Positions 8,180 to 16,228 of a DNA stretch of 64,000 nucleotides are shown here, one piece after another. The DNA lies in the NCBI RefSeq assembly GCF_050942215.1, contig NZ_CP192056.1, positions 2,914,001 to 2,978,000 of the forward strand, given 5' to 3'. The position numbers and the translations under genes were made by a program. The notes beneath the pieces were generated by a model. It saw only the letters and a list, made by a program, of their open reading frames with translations, had not been told where the DNA came from and searched no databases. Origin of the DNA: Sphaerimonospora sp050942215 (GTDB lineage: Bacteria > Actinomycetota > Actinomycetes > Streptosporangiales > Streptosporangiaceae). Each line of letters begins with the position of its first letter. Position 1 is the first letter of the stretch.

Positions 8180-9142
8180 ATGACGGCACCCGGAGCCGGG
8201 GACGCCCAGCAGACGAGCCTCGGCACCACCGCGGCGCGGAGACTGGCCACGACGGCCAAGTCGGCGCCGCAGAACCAGGAGATCACCTCCCGGCACCTGC
8301 TCCGGGTGCTCCCGTGGGTGGAGGCGAACGGAGGCGCCTACCGGCTGAACCGGCGCAGGACCCACCGCAGGCCCGGCGACGGCCCGATGCCGCGCGTCAA
8401 TCGGTACGGCGAGGCCGCGATCGAGCTGGCGGCCGGGCATGAGGGAGAGGTGACGCTGCCGAAGACGTTCGTGGACTACGACCCGGCGCCGCGGGAGTAC
8501 GAGCTGAGCGTGGCGCAGACGGTGCTGCGGATGCACACGCGGGTGGCGGATCTGTACAACGAGCCGATGGACCAGACCGAGCAGCAGTTGCGGCTGACGA
8601 TCGAGGCGCTGCGTGAGCGGCAGGAGCACGAGCTGGTCAACAACCGCGGATTCGGCCTGCTGCACAACGCCGACTCCCGCCAGCGCATCCGCACCCGGAC
8701 CGGCACGGGGCCGCCGACCCCCGACGATCTCGACGAACTGCTCTGCCGGCGAAGGAAGTCCCACTGCTTCCTGGCTCATCCGCTGGCGGTCGCCGCGTTC
8801 GCCCGGGAGTGCAACAGACGAGGCGTCTACCCGGACTCGGCGCGGGCGGGGACGGCCACGGTCCTCGCCTGGCGGGGCGTGCCGATCCTGCCCTGCGACA
8901 AGATCCCGATCACCGGCCGTGGCCTCAGCTCGATCCTCGTCATGCGGCTGGGAGAGGACGACCAGGGGGTCATCGGCCTGCACCGCACGGGACTGCCGGA
9001 CGAGTACCGGCCGGGGGTGACGGTCCGGCTCACCGGCGTGGACGACAGAGCGATCGCCTCCTATCTCGTCACCCTCTACTATTCGGCGGCCGTCCTCGTG
9101 CCCGACGCCCTCGGCGTCCTCGACGGCGTCGCCGTCACGTAG
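8180..9142 (+). CDS. Second family 2 encapsulin shell protein lacking the cNMP-binding domain
   Basis: A 320-residue paralogue of the shell protein at 4452. The N-arm is conserved (EITSRHLLRVLPWV) up to about residue 59. Then about 16 residues (RTHRRPGDGPMPRVN) replace the roughly 150-residue inserted domain, and the capsid core resumes at GEAAIELAAG and continues to the same C-terminus (YLVTLYYSAAVLVPDALG). The frame is intact, so this is a designed or evolved short form rather than a broken gene. It starts 3 nt after the geosmin synthase stop. The two shell types could co-assemble, with the ratio setting how many external domains are displayed. Confidence 0.9.
   Translation: MTAPGAGDAQQTSLGTTAARRLATTAKSAPQNQEITSRHLLRVLPWVEANGGAYRLNRRRTHRRPGDGPMPRVNRYGEAAIELAAGHEGEVTLPKTFVDYDPAPREYELSVAQTVLRMHTRVADLYNEPMDQTEQQLRLTIEALRERQEHELVNNRGFGLLHNADSRQRIRTRTGTGPPTPDDLDELLCRRRKSHCFLAHPLAVAAFARECNRRGVYPDSARAGTATVLAWRGVPILPCDKIPITGRGLSSILVMRLGEDDQGVIGLHRTGLPDEYRPGVTVRLTGVDDRAIASYLVTLYYSAAVLVPDALGVLDGVAVT
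8408..8674 (+). repeat. Long direct repeat, copy 2 (in second encapsulin gene)
   Basis: Partner of 5112-5378 (267 bp, about 95% identical by eye, same reading frame). Recombination between the copies would delete 3.3 kb including the geosmin synthase gene and fuse the two shell genes. Confidence 0.8.
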
Positions 9143-9300
9143 GGCGGCGGGGTGGTCCGGCCGTGCGCCCGGAAGATTTACGTCACATAACGTGATTTTT
9201 GCATCACTCCCTTGTTGCACATTGATGTACGGAAGCTCCACTCCGACGCTGCCGCCGGGTGCCTCTGCCGCGTTGGACCGGTGTGCTCGGGAGGACCACG
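9143..9300 (+). promoter_or_regulatory. AT-richer gap with small inverted repeats upstream of histidine kinase
   Basis: The stretch 9174-9240 is AT-richer than its surroundings. TCAC (9183-9186) pairs with GTGA (9192-9195), and GTGAT (9192-9196) pairs with ATCAC (9203-9207). These overlapping palindromes could be a regulator site in the promoter of the sensor kinase gene. No clear -35/-10 pair is assigned. Confidence 0.3.
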
Positions 9301-10647
9301 TTGCGCACATGGCACCGCTGCTCCATCCGCACTCGCCTGACCGTGCTGGCGTGCACGACCATGACCCTGATCTGCACCGTCATCACGCTCCTCGTCATCG
9401 GGGGTACCCGTGCCGAGGCGATACGCTCGCAGCAGGAGGAGATCGTCGCCCAGGTGGGCCGCATCGTGGACGGGGTCTCCCGGCAGGGTCCTCCGCCCGC
9501 TCTGCCGGAGGCGCCCGACTCGGCGGTCCAGCTGTTCAGCCCCGAACGGGAGCTCGTGGCGGCGACCGGCAACGCGGCGAACATGCCGCCGATGGTGAGC
9601 CTCGACCCCGAGCCGTCCGATTTCACGACGCACGAGGTCTGCGATCTGCCCCCCTTCCCCGACCGGTGCGCGGTCCTGTTCGACCGCCCGGTCCGCCTCC
9701 CCGAGGGGACCTGGCGGCTGTACGTGGCCACGCCCCGGCCCCCGCCGTACGGCAGCACCGCCCTGCTCGGCGGGCTCGTCGCGGGTTCGCTCCTGGCCGT
9801 TACGGCGACCGCGTTCGGCACCTACCACACTGTGAGCGGGACGCTTCGACCGGTGAGAACCATCAGGGGAGAGCTCGCCGCGGTCACCGGGAGGGATCTG
9901 GACAGACGGGTGCCGGTGCCGAAGTACGAGGACGAGCTCAAAGACCTCACCCAGACGATCAACCAGACGCTGGAACGGGCGCAGAAGGCGGTCGATCAGC
10001 AGCTCAAGTTCGCCTCGGACGCCTCGCATGACCTACGCAGCCCCTTGACGGCCATGCACGTGGAGATCGAGGAGGCGCTCGTGCATCCCCCGGGTACGGA
10101 CTGGCCGCGAATGGGGCGGGCGCTGCTGGGCAGCGTGGAGCGGCTGCAGAACCTGGTCTCCGACCTACTGCAGATCTCCCGGCTGGACGCGGGGGCATGC
10201 GGGCGGCGCGAACCCGTCGACCTGGCCGAGCTGGTGCGGGAGGAGCTGGACCGGCGGCCGCGCGATGTCGAGCTGCTTCGGCGGCTCACGCCCGGGGCCA
10301 CGATTGACGGAGATCGGATCGGCCTGGCCCGGCTGCTGGTCAATCTCCTGGACAACGCGGAACGCCACGCCGGTTCCACCGTGGTGGTCACGGTCGAATC
10401 CCGGCCCGGCGCCGCCGTGCTCGAGGTCGCCGACGACGGAGAGGGCGTTCCGCCCGACATGCGGGAGGTCGTCTTCCAGCGGTTCGCCCGCCTGGACGCC
10501 GCCCGAGCCAAGGACGCCGGCGGCACCGGCCTGGGCCTGCCGATCGCCAGACAGATCGCCGAGGTGCACGGCGGCACCCTCACGATCGAGGACGGCCTGG
10601 CCGGCGGAGCGAAATTCGTCCTGTGCCTCCCCCGGCCGACCCCCTGA
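9301..10647 (+). CDS. Orphan sensor histidine kinase
   Basis: A 448-residue membrane sensor kinase. It has two transmembrane segments (about 15-35 and 150-175) flanking a small extracytoplasmic domain with a Cys pair (VCDLPPFPDRCA), then a HAMP region, a HisKA box with phospho-acceptor His about 243 (DASHDLRSPL), and an ATPase domain with N box (LVNLLDNAERHA), G1 (DDGEGVP) and G2 (GTGLGLPIA). Start TTG 9301 was chosen because GGGAGG lies 6 nt upstream; the earlier GTG at 9259 has no SD. No response-regulator gene is adjacent on either side, so the kinase is an orphan here. It follows the encapsulin operon by about 160 nt and may be read independently. Confidence 0.9.
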   Translation: MRTWHRCSIRTRLTVLACTTMTLICTVITLLVIGGTRAEAIRSQQEEIVAQVGRIVDGVSRQGPPPALPEAPDSAVQLFSPERELVAATGNAANMPPMVSLDPEPSDFTTHEVCDLPPFPDRCAVLFDRPVRLPEGTWRLYVATPRPPPYGSTALLGGLVAGSLLAVTATAFGTYHTVSGTLRPVRTIRGELAAVTGRDLDRRVPVPKYEDELKDLTQTINQTLERAQKAVDQQLKFASDASHDLRSPLTAMHVEIEEALVHPPGTDWPRMGRALLGSVERLQNLVSDLLQISRLDAGACGRREPVDLAELVREELDRRPRDVELLRRLTPGATIDGDRIGLARLLVNLLDNAERHAGSTVVVTVESRPGAAVLEVADDGEGVPPDMREVVFQRFARLDAARAKDAGGTGLGLPIARQIAEVHGGTLTIEDGLAGGAKFVLCLPRPTP

Positions 10648-10688
10648 ACGTTCGCCGCCCGATGGCCCTCCGACCGGTCGGCGGGGGA

Positions 10689-11402
10689 CTACGCGGTGAT
10701 GTGGGTGATAATGCTCGCGGGCCTGGCGTTTCGGCGATCGGTCGCCTCGACCGACAGGGACCGCAGATAGCGGAACGTGGGTGTCTCCTGTGCCCTGTGC
10801 AAGGTGAGGTAGACGAGCAACTCGAACAGAACGCTGTCGTAATGGACGTCGGGTTGCGCCCTGCCGTAGACGAACCGCTCTCCCAGGTATTTCCGGATGT
10901 TCTCCGAGATGACCTTGCTCCGGTCCGCCTCCAGCTTGGCCACCGCCCTCGCGTAGTTGGCGTCGGCGATGTCCTGCTGCTTCCGGAGCGACTCGCCGAT
11001 CGCGTCGTCGTCCGCGGCGTTTCTGTCGATGTGGAAGTTACGGCCGTACAGACCGTCGACCGGCGGCTTCTCGTAGCCGTGATCGCAGATCACATGCATG
11101 ACCTCGTGCAGGAGGGCGGCGGTTCGGAAGGTCTGGGGGTCGGCGTGCCCGCTGCCCAGGGTCGCCTTCGGATCGAAGGTGATCTTGGGGCCATGGCTGG
11201 AGAAATGCACCCGCCCGGCCTCTCCCTTCGCATCCTTCTCGAAGGTGATGCCGGGTATGGCCAGGCTCACCTCGTCGAGCAGTTCCGCCAGGTGCTCGTC
11301 GATCTCGTCGTCATCGGGAAGTCGCGCGCCGGCGACGTCCTTGACGAGCTCGTCGATGGCGAACCGGCGGAGTGGGATCTCTTCATTGCTGGGATGGGTC
11401 AT
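10689..11402 (-). CDS. Hypothetical HExxH metallopeptidase-like protein
   Basis: A 237-residue soluble protein of unknown role. It contains an HExxH zinc motif, ALLHEVMHVICDHG (His99, Glu100, His103), preceded by a predicted beta strand (GPKITFDPKATLGSG), as in small predicted zinc proteases. A third zinc ligand is not obvious. The C-terminal half is helical with many charged residues. No signal peptide. Possible roles include a protease domain of a conflict or phage-like system, but no immunity or partner gene is evident. It converges with the histidine kinase; the 41-nt gap holds a perfect 12-bp palindrome (10670-10681). Confidence 0.7.
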   Translation of the reverse strand: MTHPSNEEIPLRRFAIDELVKDVAGARLPDDDEIDEHLAELLDEVSLAIPGITFEKDAKGEAGRVHFSSHGPKITFDPKATLGSGHADPQTFRTAALLHEVMHVICDHGYEKPPVDGLYGRNFHIDRNAADDDAIGESLRKQQDIADANYARAVAKLEADRSKVISENIRKYLGERFVYGRAQPDVHYDSVLFELLVYLTLHRAQETPTFRYLRSLSVEATDRRNARPASIITHITA

Positions 11403-11623
11403 CTCGGCTCCGATTACGTGGTCGTGCTGCTGGACGGGGTCCTCTCGATTTCGGCTGCACGGGTCCTGTCCCGTGATCGAGCGGGTACGGCCTACGTCAT
11501 CGTACGGCTACGCCTTGTGATGAGATGGATACAATTATCAGGCGTGCGGTAGCGGAAACGTCACAGCCGTCCGGCGTTTCAGGTGAACCGGGTCGAGGTG
11601 CCGCCCGCCTTCTGTCATATGGA

Positions 11624-12283
11624 TCAGCGCAGGGCGACGGTGACGCCGCCGGAGAGGATCGAGTCGTGTAGCTCGATCGCCTTGATCTTGAAACTCTTCG
11701 GCACGTCGAAGATGAGGACGCCGTTCACGGTGTTGCCGGGGTTGATGTTGTTGAAGAAGGCGTTGGAATCCTTCAGCCAGATGGCGGCGCTGGAGTCGGC
11801 GTCGAACTGCCGGCCCTGGGTGTCGATGAGCTTCTGCGCCCAGTCGGTGAAGGTCTGAGCCTCGTCGCCGATGTTCTTCACGTTCAGGTGGACCAGGACG
11901 TACTGCCCCTGGGCCGTGGAGACCGTGAATCCCTCGCCCACCTGCGACAGTCCCTTCTCCACCCTGGTGACCTTGAACGCGAACCTTCCGTCCTTGACCA
12001 CGTCGCCGATGCCCGGGGCCTTCGGCCTGTCGGCCTGCTTCGGCCTGCTCGCCTTCTCGGACGGCTTCTCGCTCGCGGTGGTGACGGACGCCGTCTCGCT
12101 GTTGTCACCGTCCGGGGAGCCGCCCCCGCTGAAGATCGTCGCGAGGATGATGAGGCCCATGAGAACGGCGGCGCCGATCAGCACGGCCTTGAGGCAGCCG
12201 CCGCCCTTCTTCTGCACGATCGCGGTCTGCGGATAGGGGTACCCCGGGCCGTACGGACCGGGGTTCTGTGGGTTGCTGTGCAC
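11624..12283 (-). CDS. DUF4352-like membrane-anchored protein
   Basis: A 219-residue protein with a short Pro/Tyr-rich cytosolic head (PGPYGPGYPYP), one transmembrane helix (CLKAVLIGAAVLMGLIILAT), a Ser/Thr/Lys-rich linker and an extracytoplasmic Ig-like domain (GDVVKDGRFAFKVTRVEKG, YVLVHLNVKNIGDEAQTF, GNTVNGVLIFDVP) of the DUF4352/telokin-like type. Function unknown; such domains often bind partners at the cell surface. The start GTG at 12283 is preferred because GGAGG lies 5 nt upstream; an ATG at 12331 would add 16 residues. Alone on this strand between regulators. Confidence 0.8.
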   Translation of the reverse strand: MHSNPQNPGPYGPGYPYPQTAIVQKKGGGCLKAVLIGAAVLMGLIILATIFSGGGSPDGDNSETASVTTASEKPSEKASRPKQADRPKAPGIGDVVKDGRFAFKVTRVEKGLSQVGEGFTVSTAQGQYVLVHLNVKNIGDEAQTFTDWAQKLIDTQGRQFDADSSAAIWLKDSNAFFNNINPGNTVNGVLIFDVPKSFKIKAIELHDSILSGGVTVALR

Positions 12284-12412
12284 GGGGGCCTCCAGCTGTG
12301 GGGGACACGTCGGCGGCAGGCCCTGCGACACACGCTCAGTTGCCTCAGCCCGGCGATGCCGACATCGTGTAGACGCAAAGCATTAGAGCACGATGTGAAC
12401 TGGCAACACAAG

Positions 12413-13141
12413 TCAAATTCTGGAGACTGTGACTCGCAGGGAGAGGACGGCGTTGAGCGCTTCGGCCCCGTCGAGCAGGGCCCTGGAGCGTGCCGTGATG
12501 TCGGCGTCCCTGGCGGCGAGCGCGGCGGCGACGTCCTCCGACCGGCGGGCGCGTCGCAGCTCCGGGACGAGGGAGCGAAGGGGTGCGATGCCGTAGCCCG
12601 CCCTGCGGAGTTGGTGAACGATGCGGGCATCCCTGACCTGGGCCGGCGTGTATCGGCGCGTTCCTCCGTCGCGGTCGGGGACCACGAGGTCTTCCGCGTC
12701 CCAGTGCCGCAACGTCGAAGGGCGGACACCGAGGGCGGCCGCGAGTTCGGAGACACTCATCGAGTCCGACGCGCGTACGGCTCCGATCGGCTCGCCGGAG
12801 ATCGCCGCGGCGGCCTCCCTGGCCTGCCTCAGTTCCGCGCGCTCCGCGTCGAGCCGTGCGTGCGCCGCGTCGAGGAGGGCGAGCACCACCTGCGAGGCGG
12901 GGAACAGATGCGCGGCCCGCATGATCTTCTTGGCCTCGGCCGGACCCGAGCCCGCCGCGAGGGCCCGGTAGGCCAGCGCAGACCGCAGATGTATCTCCTC
13001 GTACACACGGTAGCCCCTGGCCGTGCGCGCCGCCGGTGGCAGCACACCGTCGCGCTCCAGATTGCGAACCTGCTGAACGGAGCACCCCGCCCGCCGCGCG
13101 ACGTCGACCGTGCGCAGGTGACCCGATTTGAGACCTGGCAT
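12413..13141 (-). CDS. MerR-family regulator with two tandem HTH domains
   Basis: A 242-residue regulator containing two complete MerR-type DNA-binding domains. The first (about 7-75) has VDVARRAGCSVQQVRNLERDG and GYRVYEEI. The second (about 128-200) has SVSELAAALGVRPSTLRHWD and RRYTPAQVRDARIV. They are joined by a helical segment (about 85-120). Ordinary MerR proteins have one HTH and dimerise; here a monomer could span a site. No Cys-rich metal loop is present. ATG 13141 has AGGGG 9 nt upstream. Divergent from the DUF6194-like gene with 63 nt between them, so that gene is the natural target. Confidence 0.85.
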   Translation of the reverse strand: MPGLKSGHLRTVDVARRAGCSVQQVRNLERDGVLPPAARTARGYRVYEEIHLRSALAYRALAAGSGPAEAKKIMRAAHLFPASQVVLALLDAAHARLDAERAELRQAREAAAAISGEPIGAVRASDSMSVSELAAALGVRPSTLRHWDAEDLVVPDRDGGTRRYTPAQVRDARIVHQLRRAGYGIAPLRSLVPELRRARRSEDVAAALAARDADITARSRALLDGAEALNAVLSLRVTVSRI

Positions 13142-13204
13142 GCTGAATCCCCTCGATTTCCGCGGCGAAGTCTCCACAAGCACGTCAATGCGACGCTGGA
13201 GCAC

Positions 13205-13678
13205 ATGACCATAGAGGAGATCATCGGCTTCGTGGACGGCCTCGACGGCGTCCTGACCTTCAGACCGGCGCCCGGCGACGGCTCACCGGAGATCAGCTGG
13301 GGCGACGCGTTCTTCTACTACGCGCCCGACGGCGTCATGCCGACGACGACTCAGCCGTTCGCGACGATCGTGACCAAGGACTACCCCGGCGACGAGGCAT
13401 CGCGTCTGGACCGTCCGGATGCCTTCCGCGTGAACATCTCCGCCGGGAGGGAGGCGTTCATCCGGTGGACCGGGCACGCGCCACGCGAACCGGCCCCCAC
13501 CGAGGCCGACCCCGGTGCCTCCGACACCGTGATCGCGCACCCCGTCTACGGTGACCTCGGCTGGCTGGCAGTCGTGAACCCGGGCTCGCGTACGGAATCG
13601 GCGATCCGTGAGCTGCTGCGTACGGCCCATCGCCTCGCACGCGCACGCTGTGAACGACGCGCCGAATCGAAGGCGTGA
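13205..13678 (+). CDS. DUF6194-like protein
   Basis: A 157-residue soluble protein recognised as the actinobacterial DUF6194 type: MTIEEIIGFVDGLDGVL, ISWGDAFFYYAPDG, PFATIVTKDYPGDEASRLDR, FRVNISAGREAF, and HPVYGDLGWLAVVNPG. These proteins resemble MmcQ/YjbR-like folds; the function is unknown. Start ATG 13205 begins the conserved block. It is transcribed away from the double-HTH MerR gene, as this pair often is in actinomycetes. An in-frame membrane-protein remnant follows directly after its stop. Confidence 0.8.
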   Translation: MTIEEIIGFVDGLDGVLTFRPAPGDGSPEISWGDAFFYYAPDGVMPTTTQPFATIVTKDYPGDEASRLDRPDAFRVNISAGREAFIRWTGHAPREPAPTEADPGASDTVIAHPVYGDLGWLAVVNPGSRTESAIRELLRTAHRLARARCERRAESKA

Positions 13679-13852
13679 TGGGCGTTTGCCATTGCCCGGC
13701 CGACGATCTCGTCGACGTTCGCCGCCGTCTACCTGCCGTTCCTGGGGTGGAGCGGCGGATGGATCGACACGTACGGCGTCGCCGTACTGCTCGCGATCGC
13801 CCTGTGCGCCGTGGTCGTCGCCCTGGCCGTCCGATCGATCAGACGGGCCTGA
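13679..13852 (+). pseudogene. Possible C-terminal remnant of a membrane transporter
   Basis: Directly after the DUF6194-like stop the same frame stays open for 57 codons and reads like the last two transmembrane helices of an MFS-type protein (FAAVYLPFLGW, VAVLLAIALCAVVVALAV, ending RSIRRA). There is no start codon or SD, so this is probably a gene fragment. It could instead be chance hydrophobic coding in high-GC DNA. Confidence 0.3.
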
Positions 13853-13888
13853 CCGGCCCCTAGCGACCACCCCTCGCTGCCCCGTTTC

Positions 13889-13902
13889 ACCCCATTTGGG
13901 GT
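13889..13902 (+). terminator. Weak hairpin in gap
   Basis: ACCCC-ATTT-GGGGT, a perfect 5-bp stem with a 4-nt loop, followed by TTATGGG. It could terminate transcription from the DUF6194-like gene before the redox operon. Confidence 0.3.
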
Positions 13903-14072
13903 TTATGGGCGATCTGTTCGGGCACCAGCAATAAGCGCCGCGCAGGGACGTACGGCACGGCGGCGATCCATGACGGCGCACTTCACCGGCGGCCGGTCCG
14001 GCCGGTGACACCTCCTCGGATCTTCCCGGTGCATCCGCTGGAGGGGCCCGATGCACGAGATGGGAGTCGGGA

Positions 14073-15095
14073 ATGGCTCAGCACGCGCTCGAACGGCTGA
14101 TGCGGAAGATCGAGGGCCAGGAATGGCTCGACAGACCGGGCCACACGCTCGAGCACGGCTACGCGCTCGTCCAGAACGTGCTCGGCATCTCCCAGGGGCC
14201 GGTTCGCGGATTCCTGCACGGTGTGTGGTTCGGGCATCCGCTGCATCCCGCGCTCACCGACGTGCCGATCGGGTCCTGGACGACGGCACTGGTCCTGGAC
14301 GTCATGGGTACGGGGAAGAGCCGGCGCGAGCGTGCGGGATATCAGCGTGCCGCCCGCAGGGCGGTGGGGCTCGGGATCGTGGGCGCGGTGGGCGCGGCGG
14401 TCACCGGTCTCACCGACTGGCAGTACACCCATGACTACGCCCGGCGGCTCGGGCTCGTCCACGGCGCGCTCAACGCCGTCGCACTCGGCATGTTCGGCTG
14501 GTCCTGGTGGGAACGCGGCCGGGGACGGCACGGGCGGGGGCGTCTGGCCGCCCAGCTCGGTTATCCGGTGATGGCGCTCAGCGCCTATTTCGGCGGCGGC
14601 CTGACCTTCCGGCACCGCATCGGCGCCGACCAGTCGGAGCAGGAGGCGGACAGGCTCCTGCAGCCGCGTGATTTCACCCCGGTGCTCGACGTGGACGAGC
14701 TGCGTGAGGGCACTCCGCGTCGCGTGCGGGCCGGCGACGTCGGCATCGTGCTCGTCCGGTCGAACGGCCGGATCCACGCCCTCGGTGACACCTGCCCGCA
14801 CCTGGGCGGTCCGCTGTCCCAGGGCTGGCTGCGGGACGGCACGATTGTGTGCCCCTGGCACGGATCGGCGTTCGACCTGGAGACGGGAGACAGCAGGAAC
14901 GGCCCCGCCGTCGCATCGGCGCCGTGCTTCCAGACCCGGGTCCGCGACGGGCGCATCGAGGTGCGCCGAGTGCCGCCGGTGACGACCGCACCGCCCGGAA
15001 GCGCCGTGGTGCGCCGGTGGGAGACGGCCGAGCAGCGGGAGGTTTCCCCCGACCACGAGGAGAGAGTGCCGCGGCAACGGGAGATGCAGCGATGA
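14073..15095 (+). CDS. DUF2231 membrane domain fused to Rieske [2Fe-2S] domain
   Basis: A 340-residue protein. The N-terminal half (about 45-190) is a DUF2231 membrane domain with HPLHPALTDVPIGSW and several hydrophobic helices. The C-terminal part (about 205-310) is a Rieske domain with both ligand motifs, CPHLGG and CPWHGSAFD, which bind a [2Fe-2S] cluster through two Cys and two His. It probably moves electrons at the membrane. First gene of a five-gene redox cluster; its stop overlaps the hemerythrin start (ATGA). The start ATG 14073 follows GATGGGAGTCGGGA, a moderate SD. Confidence 0.9.
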   Translation: MAQHALERLMRKIEGQEWLDRPGHTLEHGYALVQNVLGISQGPVRGFLHGVWFGHPLHPALTDVPIGSWTTALVLDVMGTGKSRRERAGYQRAARRAVGLGIVGAVGAAVTGLTDWQYTHDYARRLGLVHGALNAVALGMFGWSWWERGRGRHGRGRLAAQLGYPVMALSAYFGGGLTFRHRIGADQSEQEADRLLQPRDFTPVLDVDELREGTPRRVRAGDVGIVLVRSNGRIHALGDTCPHLGGPLSQGWLRDGTIVCPWHGSAFDLETGDSRNGPAVASAPCFQTRVRDGRIEVRRVPPVTTAPPGSAVVRRWETAEQREVSPDHEERVPRQREMQR

Positions 15096-15697
15096 AAAAG
15101 GGCGCACAGGTACTCACTGAGCGCAGGAGGCGCCACCATCGGGTGGCCACTCCGCCGAAGACGGCGACGCGGGTGCTCTGCGAGCATCACGGCGTCCTGC
15201 GCGGAATCATGGAACGGCTCTCGCGCACCTCACGCGACGACGTCGAGCAGCGGCGGGCGCTGACCGACGAGCTGTACGGCGAGGTGCAGATGCACGAGCG
15301 AATCGAGGAGGACATCTTCTATCCGGAGATCGGCGACATCCACACCGAGCTCGACGCCGCGTGGTCGGAGCACCGCCAGATGACCGACCAGCTCGTCGCG
15401 CTGCTGCGCGCCGACCCCGGCGGCGTCCGGTTCGAGGAGGAGCTGCGGGTGATGCGCGACGTGCTGGAGGCCCACGCCCATCTGGACGAGGAACTGGAGA
15501 TGTTCCCCGAGGTCGAGCGGCAGATGGACGAGGAACGGCTCGTCGAGCTCGGCGAGAGGCTGCAACAGCGTCTGGAGCGGCTGCGGTCGTCGAGGGCGCT
15601 GCGGGCCCGCCACCGGCTGGAGCGCATGCTGCTGCGCGGACCAGGACGGCTGTTCGCGCGCGGCGCGGGTCGTAGGAGCGTGCGCGGTGACCACTGA
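15092..15697 (+). CDS. Hemerythrin HHE-domain protein
   Basis: A 201-residue protein with a hemerythrin-like four-helix bundle. The expected iron ligands are visible in order: EHHGVL, MHERIEEDIFYP, SEHRQM, AHAHLDEELEMFP. These proteins bind a di-iron centre that senses or carries O2, NO or peroxide. Both termini are Arg-rich and outside the bundle. Start ATG 15092 overlaps the Rieske gene stop; the end overlaps the next gene by 11 nt, so all three are coupled. Confidence 0.88.
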   Translation: MKKGAQVLTERRRRHHRVATPPKTATRVLCEHHGVLRGIMERLSRTSRDDVEQRRALTDELYGEVQMHERIEEDIFYPEIGDIHTELDAAWSEHRQMTDQLVALLRADPGGVRFEEELRVMRDVLEAHAHLDEELEMFPEVERQMDEERLVELGERLQQRLERLRSSRALRARHRLERMLLRGPGRLFARGAGRRSVRGDH

Positions 15698-16184
15698 ACC
15701 GATCCGCCGGAGGGGACTGCTCCACCGGACGGGACTGGGCAGGCTCGTCTCGTTCTACCGGTACTTCGCGTTCAACGCGCCGAAGACGACGACCGCCGGG
15801 GGGATGGCGCTGCTCGGGGCCACGGCGGTGGCCCAGATGTTCCTGCTGATCCGGCACTTCGACGTCCCGGCCTACGTCGTCGTCTGGTTCCTGCTGATGA
15901 TCGTCGGCTCGCTGCTGGCCGCGTTCGCGATGTCGGTGGGGACCGTTCCGAAGCTGACACGGTCGGGGTGGGCCCTGGGCAGCGCGGTCTCGCTGGCGTC
16001 GATCGCCATGTACTTCGCCGGCCGCGCCGTGGGGCTGCCCGGCCTGCCGCAGATGGTCGGCCGATGGCACTACCCCCTCGGCAACCTGACCCTGGCGGTC
16101 GGCCTGCTGTTCCTGGCCCTGCACTTCTCGGTCGTCACAGGGATGAACGTCGCATACCCGCGGACACGGTGCTGGCATGACTGA
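15687..16184 (+). CDS. Four-helix membrane protein, unknown function
   Basis: A 165-residue integral membrane protein with about four hydrophobic helices (GMALLGATAVAQMFLLI, VVVWFLLMIVGSLLAAFAM, and two more) and a conserved-looking start HRTGLGRLVSFYRYFAFNAPK. It does not match a family I can name. GTG 15687 has AGGAG 8 nt upstream. Tightly inside the redox operon, so it may be a structural or quinone-side subunit of the same complex. Confidence 0.75.
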   Translation: MTTEPIRRRGLLHRTGLGRLVSFYRYFAFNAPKTTTAGGMALLGATAVAQMFLLIRHFDVPAYVVVWFLLMIVGSLLAAFAMSVGTVPKLTRSGWALGSAVSLASIAMYFAGRAVGLPGLPQMVGRWHYPLGNLTLAVGLLFLALHFSVVTGMNVAYPRTRCWHD

Positions 16185-16228
16185 CGGCATGCGGCCGATC
16201 CAGACAGATCTGACGGGGGACCACCGCG

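Noticed and set aside
8180..9142. Second encapsulin gene as a pseudogene
   Set aside because: The frame is intact, the start is coupled to the previous gene and the core is highly conserved; the domain loss is clean.
10670..10681. 12-bp palindrome CCGACCGGTCGG as a regulator site
   Set aside because: It lies in a convergent gap with no promoter on either side; at most part of a terminator.
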